Source: Limonium bicolor | Taxonomy: Eukaryota > Streptophyta > Magnoliopsida > Caryophyllales > Plumbaginaceae | NCBI GenBank assembly: GCA_023374045.1 | Contig: JAIOTZ010000137.1 | Coordinates: 1-64,000, forward strand | Length of the DNA stretch: 64,000 bases | Reading direction: 5' to 3' | In this document: positions 55,868-64,000 of the stretch, piece by piece | Position numbering within the stretch: the stretch's first letter is position 1 | Layout: every line of letters begins with the position of its first letter | Notes under the pieces: generated by a model | What the model saw: only the letters and a program-made list of their open reading frames with translations | Database searches by the model: none | What the model was told of the DNA's origin: nothing | Program-made: the position numbers and the translations under genes

Positions 55868-57854
55868 TAGAGGTGGTGAATTTACCTCTAACGAATTTGA
55901 TGATTTTTGTGAGAAGTTTGGCATTCGCAGGGAGTTGACTGCACCATATACACCAGAGCAGAATGGTGTTGCAGAGAGAAAAAATAGAACTATTGTTGAA
56001 ATGGCCAGAAGTCTGATGAAGGCAGCTAATCTTCCTAACCAGTTATGGGCTGAAGGTGTCGCAACAGCAGTATATTTGATCAATATTTCCCTAACAAAGG
56101 CAGTCATGAATCAAACTCCATATGAGGCTTGGATGGGTAGGAAGCCAAGAGTAAGCCACTTACGAATTTTTGGTTGCATTGCTTATGCTTTTTCTACTGA
56201 TCCACATCGTATAAAATTGGACAGCAAGTCTGAAAAATGCATTTTTATTGGCTATAGTCCCATGTCCAAAGCTTATAGGCTGATGAATCCTTTGAGTGGA
56301 AAAGTAATTATCAGCAGGAATGTAAAGTTTGATGAGGAGGGAAAATGGGATTGGAGCAATAACAATCCTTCAGCTGCTGTCCGAACTCGGGTGGATAAAT
56401 TTGAACCCACACTTGTAACGTTTGATACAGATTGTGACAGCAAATCAGATGGAACAATTTCCTCCGACAGCAACCCATCTACACCAGCCAGCTCACGTTC
56501 TACTGCATCAATTTCTTCACCAGAGTCACCTCCTTTAAGATATCGTTCTATGAATGAAATACTTGAAACTTGCAGCTTTGCTTTAATTGTTTCTGACCCA
56601 ATTTATTATGAGGATGCTGCTGTAAATCAGGTTTGGCAAGATGCAATGAATGTAAAGCTGCTTGCTATTGCGAAAAACAATACTTGGGAATTAGTTGATC
56701 TACCAGAGGGAAAAAATGTGATCGGTCTCAAGTGGGTCTACAAAATAAAATACAATCCAGATGGAAGTGTCCAAAACCACAAAGCAAGGCTGGTTGCAAA
56801 GGGATACTCACAACAGCAAGGTATGGATTATGAGGAAACATTTTCCCCCGTTGCTAGATTTGAGACTGCGAGAATCATATTAGCTTTAGCTGCTCAATTC
56901 AGGCTGCCTGTTTATCAGTTTGATGTTAAATCAACCTTCTTGAATGGTGATTTAGAGGAAGAGGTTTATGTTTCACAACCTGAAGGCTTTGTTATTGAAG
57001 GCAGTGAAGGTAAAGTTTATAGGCTGAAAAAGGCTCTTTATGGGCTAGAGCAAGCTCCGCGTTCATGGTACAACAAGATTGATTCCTTCTTTTTGATGAG
57101 TGGATTTATAAGAAGTGAAAATGAGCCTACACTCTATCTCAAGTGGGATGGTAATGATTTTTTGGTGGTCTGTCTCTACGTTGACGATATAATCTATATG
57201 GGGTCATCGAAGTGTTTAATTGATGACTTTAAGTCTTGTATGATGAACACTTTTGAGATGACAGACCTTGGCTTGCTGCAATATTTTCTGGGTCTTGAAG
57301 TTAAGCAGGTCAATGATGGCATCTTTGTATGTCAGAAAAAATATGCTGAAGATCTTTTGAAAAGGTTCAATATGTGCAACAGCGAAGTGGCAGCCACACC
57401 AATGAATGCTAATGAGAAACTACAGCATGTAGATGGGACTGAAAACGCTGATCCAAGACTATATAGAAGTCTGGTTGGAGGTTTGAATTACCTCACACAC
57501 ACCAGGCCCGATATTGCTTTTGCAGTTAGCATGGTTTCTAGATTTATGCATAATCCTACAAAGCAACACTTTGGAGCAGCCAAAAGGATTATGCGGTATA
57601 TTGCAGGAACTGCAGATTTTGGAATATGGTATTCTAGAACTGCGAATTTCAAATTGAATGGCTTCACTGATAGTGATTGGGCTGGTTGTGTAGATGATAG
57701 AAGAAGCACTTCTGGTAATGTGTTCAGTTTTGGTTCTGGTGCTGTAACATGGAGTTCAAAGAAGCAAGAAACAGTGGCTTTATCATCTTCAGAGGCTGAA
57801 TATGTAACAAGTGCTGCTGCCCGAGACCCTATGGTTGCGAAAACTTCTTGTTGA
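55824..57854 (+). pseudogene. pol: Copia integrase core, reverse transcriptase and RNase H
   Basis: Continues after the frameshift. The integrase second and third catalytic residues are TDRGGEF (D15) and EQNGVAERKNR (E51), spaced D-35-E. Then GRKPRVSHLRIFGC and an S/P-rich linker. RT has WVYKIKYNPDGSV, ARLVAKGYSQ, YQFDVKSTFLNG, LYGLEQAPRSWY and the catalytic YVDDIIY (D454, D455). Copia usually has DVKTAFLNG and KQAPR, so small changes are present. RNase H has GFTDSDWAGCVDDRRSTSG and ALSSSEAEY. The frame breaks near 57822 (one-base indel). These enzymes would make and integrate element cDNA in the virus-like particle. Confidence 0.93.
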
Positions 57855-58149
57855 CTTTCATTTTGAGCAGACTGAAGCTACTGATTTGTTTTGTGATAAC
57901 AGGTCAGCCATTGCTATGGCTAAAAATCCAGTGTTTCATGCTCGGACCAAGCATATAGATGTTCAACATCATTTCATTCGAAAGCTGGTTGCCGATGGAA
58001 AAATATCTCTGAAGTTCTGTGGCACAAATCAACAAACGGCGGACATTTTCACCAAGGCTCTTCCACAAGCAAAGCATGATTTCTTCAGATCACAATTGGG
58101 AGTTTGTAACTTTGAATCAGGGGCGGCTCTTGACAAGTCTAACATGTGA
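57811..58149 (+). pseudogene. pol: Copia RNase H C-terminus with MITE-altered stop
   Basis: Reads LWLRKLLVDFHFEQ, LFCDNRSAIAMAKNPVFHAR, TKHIDVQHHFIR, QTADIFTKALPQ and LGVCNFES. The MITE at 58118 interrupts the frame here, so it ends with nine foreign codons and a TGA. The original end is visible after the MITE (58728 onward), where the frame runs into the 3' LTR and stops at a TGA there. Confidence 0.9.
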
Positions 58150-58719
58150 CTTGGAACAGGGCCCCCAATTTTAGGGGGCCCCAAATTTGTGGGGACCTAT
58201 TTTTTTTTAAGTATGGTCAATTATCTTATAGTGAATACCTTATTTAATAGAACAAATAAATAATAGTTTATTGAATTTAATAGTATTAAATATTTTAGAA
58301 GATAAATAAATGAATAAAATTATTGGTAAAACTATTTATATTCTAGTACAATCTATTTAAAAAAAAGAAAAAGAAAAAAAGAATACAGATTTTCTTTTTC
58401 TATGTGGTCACTGACAACCTCTTCACCTACTTTTCTTCTATTCTTTAAATCCTAACCTCTAGTTTTACTAAGATTTTGTTGTATAGAATGCTAGCAAAAT
58501 GAGTATTTTAAAATGATTATTCAATAATGAGTAAACTTCTTCTATTTATCCATATTGTTATATTTGACATTTTATCTCATTACATAACTTAATACAAAAT
58601 TATGTTGTGACACAAGTAAATTAATATTTTTATATTTATATTTTATGTTTAAGTTTAATTTATATAGGGCCCCATAAAATATTCAGCACAGGGCCCCACA
58701 AATTACCGAGCCGCCCCTG
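58118..58719. mobile_element. hAT-type MITE (602 bp)
   Basis: Perfect 12-bp terminal inverted repeats CAGGGGCGGCTC / GAGCCGCCCCTG and an 8-bp target duplication CTTTGAAT (58110-58117, 58720-58727), the hAT signature. Subterminal GGGCCCC motifs occur at both ends; the middle is AT-rich with no transposase. Confidence 0.95.
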
Positions 58720-58727
58720 CTTTGAAT

Positions 58728-58737
58728 CAAGGGGTGG
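58728..58737 (+). promoter_or_regulatory. Copia polypurine tract
   Basis: CAAGGGGTGG lies directly before the TGTTAAATG start of the 3' LTR. Confidence 0.85.
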
Positions 58738-58990
58738 TGTTAAATGAATTATTCAAAGTTGTACACGTTTATTAGATTTATGAGTTTTATTGTTTTAAAG
58801 TAGTTAGTATTAGTGGGATTAGTGGAGATAGTGGGTCTATTAGTTGCCTTATATTTTGACATTACTTTGGATAGTTTCCATCTTTTTAGGATCTGAAATT
58901 ATAGTTTACTATCTATTTAAACCCTTTGTATTCACTCATTTCAACATAGTGAAATATATCTCGTCAATTTTACTCTCTGTTTTTCCAACA
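58738..58990 (+). repeat. Copia 3' LTR (253 bp)
   Basis: TGTTAAATGAATT...TTTTTCCAACA; partner of the split 5' LTR with four substitutions and one T-run indel. TAAAT follows. Confidence 0.97.
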
Positions 58991-58995
58991 TAAAT

Positions 58996-59678
58996 AAAGC
59001 AGCAGAAACAAAATACATGAAAAAAAACGAACAGAGAGCAGCAATTTACGAACAGAGACCGAAAAAAAACGAATCCATGGTGGGATTTTCGTGCAAGACT
59101 CTCGAATCTAAGAACCCATACTGGGGCTGGTGTTCAATCAATCAATACGCAAAGAAAAAAAAAACGTGATAAAGCAAAACTGAGGATTCAAACTACATTA
59201 GATCTGGTACTCGTCGGATTGACATACAACAAGGAATGGGCAGGCAGAACGAGGGGGAAGTGAATAAAACGTAACCTGGTGAAGATAGCACAAATGAGAA
59301 ATCCAATGAAGTAAAGAAAAGAATATTCAGGGAGGGTGAATACAGAAATCCACACTAGCGCTGGATTCAAACTCCTGGAAGCCGAAAATTTGTGCCCTCC
59401 CTTTTTGAGAGATCATTGGGCGAATACCATAAACAGAAAAGAAAAATAAAGAATGAAGAACGAAGAAGTCGAACTGGGTTCTCGCTTCAGGACCGGGATT
59501 TCACTTACACTTTGAAAATCGAAGACTACTAGGTGGAATAGAGGAGTTATGGAGTTTTCCGGTGAGAAGAAACTAGTGGTAATCTCTGGTGGAGATGGTG
59601 GCTCACGGTAAGGAGAAGCTTCAGATATGACAATCGGAAGTCTGGTTTCTAAAAGGACAGGGAATGAAATGTTAAAAA
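58996..59678. other. Low-copy-looking DNA, possible 5' leader or intron (minus strand)
   Basis: No repeat partner in the window. On the minus strand it reads like a transcript leader: pyrimidine-rich, no ATG between about 59670 and 59520, then a donor-like AAAGT|GTAAGTG near 59510. No coding exon is supported. Confidence 0.35.
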
Positions 59679-59690
59679 AAACGTGGTGTT

Positions 59691-61537
59691 TTTTTTTTTT
59701 TTAATTCAAACTGAGATACCTTCATATTTAATACTTAACAAAAGAGTTTACAACAACTTACATACCCACTCCATATTAATGGGCAGAGGACCACTTCCTT
59801 CCTCAAACTACTACACCGAAATGTCATATATAAAACTCTGTTGCTACTGCTATCAGCAATATCAGAGACAAAAACAAGGCTCTTGGATAGCCACATGATA
59901 CATTCTGTACTAACTTACCCACTAGCATGATAATCAACTTTACTCTAAACCATAAGGAAGCAGCCATGCTGGACTTGGGTCTGTTTCGTCTGATCATAGC
60001 AACTACCCAAACCTGAGCCACCATATTACACCAACACACTATCCTGTGGTAGACACCCCATTTGTTATCCCAGGTTTGCCAAAAACTGATAACTGGAGTC
60101 TTCAATTCCTTCCAAACTCTCCACTTGATCGATCTTTCCATTAGATTGAGACACAAGCTAAGGCTACCCATCAGATGACAAGCTCCAGAGCTATTAATCG
60201 TGATAACAATCTAACAATTTGCACAATTGTTGTGCTTGAGATCTTTCCAGCATTGATTTGTAAACTGAACTTACTCCTTATCAGATGCACCTTCCTCTGG
60301 ATTCTGTCAAAAGTCATCTTCTTCTTCTTTCTTCTGTCAAGGCATTTCCTGAGCCTACTCTTAAGCTTCCCTTGTAAATCATTATCCCAAAAAACCATCT
60401 AAAGAATAACAACCTAATCAACTGAGAGACCTCCCATTACCTAGCTTAGACAGATTCCTCCTACTCCCAGTCCTGCACTTCCTAGAAAAATCCATAGAGA
60501 TGGCTTGAACAGTTGGCGAACCAACATTAGAGCAAGCCTGGACCAAACCAGAGCTAAAAGTAGTAGAGCCTGAAGAGTTAGGACCAACTAACAAAAAGGG
60601 ATGCAATTGTAAACCAAAACCCAACAAAAATAGATCCTCCATAAAAGGACCAAGACAACACGAGTGAACCTGTGCCACTCAACATTCAGGTCTTGGTACT
60701 TAGGAAGCATAGTAAAACACATATCCATGATACCTAGGAAACGAGAATTGCACTAGTAGAAACACCTTCAAGACTGCACATACACTACACCCACACAGAC
60801 CGACACTCTTGGAAGCAAACAGCGGAAAGGGAACAAAGAACTTGTAACCCTGAAAGACTTTACAATCACCAAACTGATTCCAGTCCTATCAAAATTCCAG
60901 TCTAGAGAAGACTTCACAATCACACATAGACAAGCACCGCACAGGAGGAGCGACCACCACCACCAGGCGACTGGAAACAAGTACAAACAAATCTCAAGAG
61001 AGGCGTAGACACAGGATCAAACAAGAACCGCAGACACAGGAAGTCCAAGAAATTTCCACGCCCAAAATACGTACACCTGCCCAATTCCAAGAAATTCCAA
61101 TAACCAGAAAATTCAAACCCAGCCAGAGGACCTAACCTCCGCTCTTAGTCCCTGAACTAGAGAAAGAAGACGCTCCACCCGACGACTCCAACCTAGCTAG
61201 CAAATTAGAGCAGAAGCGGGAAGAACCTAGGGCGATTAGAAGCCAAACCCTCAAATACCGCTGAGGAGGAGAATGAAAGATAGACCGCTGGAAAGGAAAA
61301 GCCGGCGATAGGATAGCGACCTCCCACCAGAAGAGGAACTCTGAGATCGGGACTAAATCTCCTTGTTGACACAGAGGAGAAAGGTGGACGAAGAACTCGC
61401 CACTAGAATCGTCTCTAGGGGAGAACGATAAGTGCTACCGCGCCTTTTCTGAGCTCCACCTACTTTTTCTTTCAGCGAGACATATATTATGATCATGAAG
61501 CTTCTACGTTTCAAATTTTGAGAGATATGACTCCAAT
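59691..61537 (-). mobile_element. Poly(A)-tailed retroposon (LINE-derived or processed transcript)
   Basis: Minus-strand insertion. A 12-bp duplication AAACGTGGTGTT (59679-59690, 61538-61549) brackets it, and its 3' end is a run of A (poly-T on the plus strand from 59691). Length is about 1.85 kb. Three short minus-strand frames (60678-60418, 60398-60171, 60171-59824) follow each other; I recognise no RT or endonuclease motif. Target-primed retroposition is clear from the duplication and tail. Whether it is an internally deleted LINE or a copied host mRNA is open. Confidence 0.8.
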
Positions 61538-61581
61538 AAACGTGGTGTTAGTCGGCTGGGTCCTATTTTGTTTGTTTACTG

Positions 61582-61640
61582 TAGGGTTTCTCCATGTTCT
61601 TTTATAATAGAAACTAGGGTTATTAGATAAACATGGGCTG
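61582..61640 (-). promoter_or_regulatory. Promoter-like cluster: site II, telo-box, TATA
   Basis: On the minus strand, in order: AGCCCAT (site II / TCP-type, 61639-61633), AACCCTAG (61622-61614), TATTATAAAAG (TATA-like, about 61609-61600) and AAACCCTA (telo-box, 61589-61582). This combination is known for plant genes of the translation apparatus. The retroposon lies 45 bp downstream, in the presumed leader. Confidence 0.45.
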
Positions 61641-61734
61641 ATTAACTTGGCCCTCTTTCTGGGTCGAGTTTGACCTCGGGTCAACTTGGGGCATGTTTGA
61701 CAAGTGTGGCGAGTAGACCTAGCAAAGGTGACTG

Positions 61735-61930
61735 GAACCCGAAAAACCGAACCGATCCAACCCGATCCGAACCTGATCTTAAACCGAATGACGTGACCCG
61801 AAAATCCGAACCGAACCAAACCAAAACTGAATCCAACAGAAATATGGTACTACCCGAATCCACCCTAACCAAATTCACCCGAACCGAATTCACCCGAACC
61901 GAATTGACCCGAACCATATTGACCCGAATA
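61735..61930. repeat. Degenerate CCGAAC / ACCCGAACCGAATT repeat
   Basis: Many copies of CCGAACC and CCCGAA with short spacers, the last part as repeats of about 15 bp. Explains the short open frames on both strands here. Confidence 0.85.
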
Positions 61931-62184
61931 CTTTGTTAAAACCTAAATGTACTATAGTTGTTCCAACCGTAAAAAATAATCCTAAAACCAGCAACACATA
62001 ATGGAATTTTAGACATCCAATAAGTGTTCATTGCTCACCAATGATATATATAATATTGGACATCTTCTATCTTCAAACATCTCAAGCCTTGTTGTATTAA
62101 AACATTCACAAGCTGTGTTGGGAATGTCCTTATAACGACCTCTGGTTTTATAATACAAACAAATGTGTATCATTACTATTTTAT
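61931..62184. other. AT-rich flank, nothing recognised
   Basis: No gene or repeat is seen. It ends at TTTAT (62180-62184), the presumed target duplication of the next LTR, whose partner is outside the window. Confidence 0.4.
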
Positions 62185-64000
62185 TGTAACACCCCTACTG
62201 TAAAAATAACAATAAACCAAAAACTGCAGCGGAAATATATAACTTAAACCATAACTAAACGATGGTGTTACACGCCGTTAGCCACCCACGTGGCTAACAA
62301 GATAGAATACATACATTGTATCGGTCTGATGAACAGACTCCCGAGCATTAACATCCATAAATACAACAACTTTACCGAGTATAAATATTTACAACCATCA
62401 CTGTAAATCCGTTACTACCAAAATATATCACCTCGGGAGCACAGGCGCATCACGGGTCCATCATCCAAAAACTACCAAAAGTATTACATTACACCTAGGA
62501 TCTAAAGCCACTCCGCTTCCTCGATCCTCATCCTGCAAAATAAAATATGGTGCCCCAAAGGGGCTTAGCAACCTATGGCTGGTATGGCTAGCGTGCAGCC
62601 CGTCGGCTACCGGGATACACGCAACCAATTGTCATGGTAACATGACATTTTTTAACATACAAGCATAGCAATAAACATTGCATAGCAACAACACATTTAA
62701 CGCAACAGGAATGTTTCTCTTTATGAAACAGACCAAACATTAGTTAGTCACACTTGGTAAGCCTAGAGAATGATCTCATCCTCATGTTAAGCTTGTTACA
62801 TAACTCGTTACCGTTCTGTTGGACGAACGAATAACTTAACCCCAAGATGCGTCAGGTATAGTGACCCAAGCACACCGTACATAAAATTTCCCCTAGTCCG
62901 AACATCAGTCAGATAAATAGCCTTGGTTAAGCTTGAGGGTGATTGTAGTCCAAAAGGGACACAACCATAACATACTGAGACAACCGAACCTGGTATAGAT
63001 ATCGATCCCCGTACATACACGCGTGGCCGGAATGACCGGACTCCTCACTCTCCGGTTAACACTTGTTAGAAGTCCCATTGTTGGAACTTAACACATTAAA
63101 TCACAAGTAGGTGTTTAGGTACAGTTAGACTCACAAGGGAGATGAAATACACTTTAACAATACAAACCACAACTTGTTCATGCATAACCGTAGTTAGAAC
63201 ATTCCTTAGGTTGAAACGTTAAAACCGGGTACCGCTCTCTTACGTATCCTAGTTCATTTAACTAACGGGTTAGCACGCATTCGAGGTTAACGGTACCGGT
63301 ACACTCACGTCACAATATTAACAATAACAGTAAACTCATTTCATGATTTAAATCTTACAAGGTCATAAACATGCAAAAAAAAAAACAACACACAAAGCCG
63401 GTGTAAACCGGTAGGCAACAGACTGCAAGAAAACCATACCTTGGTCCTTGTTGTGTTCGAGTTCCACCGAAGGTAGCTCCTATACATAATTAATAAGGTC
63501 GGTTAATTACCTTACTTAACTTTCACTTTTACTAAGTGTTTTACATTCTGACATAACATGTTTTACAATGAAACTTACACTTGATTACCCTCATTATACC
63601 CACTAGGGTTTACTACATAAGCCACACTTCTTTTCTGTTTTTTTTTTAATTTTTTGGGCCGACCGACCTCATCGACCTTACCCTAAGGGTCCATTCCAAA
63701 CATTAAATACCGTTTTGAAATTTTACCCCCACCGACCTTGCTAAGTTCGGTCCCAAGGTCGGTCCATTCCAGAAACATTTTCGTGTGTATAATTTGAGCC
63801 CGACCGACCTTGTCAAGTTCGGTCCCAAGGTCGGTTCATTCCAGAGAGTTTCCTAGAGGGTTAATTTAGGCTCGACCGACCTTGCCAGGGGTGGTCCTAA
63901 GGCCGGTCTGCTCCAGACCCTTGTTTCCAAATGCTTATTTCACTCCAAACTTCACCATACATGTCCTAGTATGTTCTAGCATCATTTTGGTACTTTAACC
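62185..64000 (-). repeat. Giant LTR, 3' part, truncated by the window edge
   Basis: In element sense it ends GGGGTGTTACA at 62185. It carries the end hairpin GTTAGCCAC...GTGGCTAAC (62277-62297), acceptor-like TTTTGCAG|G with double hairpin (62533-62581), the shared core block (63391-63450) and a GACCGACC/GGTCGGTC inverted-repeat cluster (63657-63915). It is closest to the solo LTR at 38496-42496, but of another subfamily. Whether an element interior follows cannot be seen. Confidence 0.85.

Larger units (their letters stand above)
34369..58990 (+). mobile_element. Ty1/copia retrotransposon, short LTRs, near-complete gag-pol
   Basis: Complete element with perfect TAAAT target duplications (34364-34368 and 58991-58995). 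Without nested insertions it is about 4.6 kb: 254-bp 5' LTR (split in two), PBS, gag, protease, integrase, RT, RNase H, polypurine tract, 253-bp 3' LTR. The two LTRs differ by four substitutions and one T-run indel (about 1.6 percent), so insertion is fairly recent. Lineage within copia (Ale/Tork-like) is not resolved. Three small frameshifts interrupt the polyprotein. Confidence 0.95.

Noticed and set aside
61511..61939. Overlapping frames of 78-102 codons on both strands
   Set aside because: Generated by the CCGAAC repeat, which lacks stop codons in several frames.

Overview
The window is plant nuclear DNA from an intergenic or giant-intron region built almost entirely of nested retrotransposons. 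This follows from Ty1/copia and Ty3/gypsy polyproteins with tRNA-iMet primer sites, multi-kilobase LTRs, a hAT-type MITE with an 8-bp target duplication, and telo-box/site-II promoter motifs. I cannot name the species; a seed plant, perhaps a eudicot, with a repeat-rich genome fits. No rRNA or tRNA gene and no intact host gene was recognised.

Layout. 1-3427: 3' part of a decayed Ty1/copia element (hairpin-repeat array, RNase H remnant, polypurine tract, 257-bp LTR). 3428-4079: low-copy-looking DNA with a candidate minus-strand terminal exon. 4085-33618 (+): a huge Ty3-type element with 4.5-kb LTRs and a non-coding interior (LARD-like), flanked by CCTGC. Nested in it, 12074-27454 (-): a Ty3/gypsy chromovirus (Tekay/Del-like) with 4.8-kb LTRs and a decayed gag-pol that carries an AlkB-type 2-oxoglutarate/Fe(II) dioxygenase between gag and protease. 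33624-34363: low-copy-looking DNA. 34369-58990 (+): a short-LTR Ty1/copia element with near-complete gag-pol and TAAAT target duplications. Its 5' LTR is split by a second LARD-like element (34603-53979, -, ATTTT duplications), which itself holds a 4.0-kb solo LTR (38496-42496) and a 1.53-kb solo LTR-like insertion (43900-45431). Its 3' end holds a 602-bp hAT MITE (58118-58719). 58996-62184: low-copy-looking DNA with a minus-strand telo-box/TATA promoter-like stretch and a poly(A)-tailed retroposon (59691-61537). 62185-64000: the start of another minus-strand giant LTR, cut by the window edge.

How the parts relate. The giant-LTR elements share LTR termini (TGAAATACCC...TTACA), PBS, leader sequence and polypurine tracts. 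The non-coding ones were therefore probably moved in trans by proteins of coding relatives such as the nested chromovirus. Their LTRs also share an architecture not explained by coding: three AAG|GTAA donor-like sites with fixed spacing, a GC-rich inverted-repeat cluster, and a double hairpin just before a splice-acceptor-like site. Together these suggest an intron lying inside the LTR. The most unusual item is the AlkB cassette (20214-21001, -): all Fe(II) and 2-oxoglutarate ligands are visible, its own stop codon is kept, and it sits inside a segment whose flanking splice-like sites would join gag to pol in frame.

Caution: LTR pairs differ largely by 1-3 base indels, so some frameshifts may be consensus errors rather than biology.
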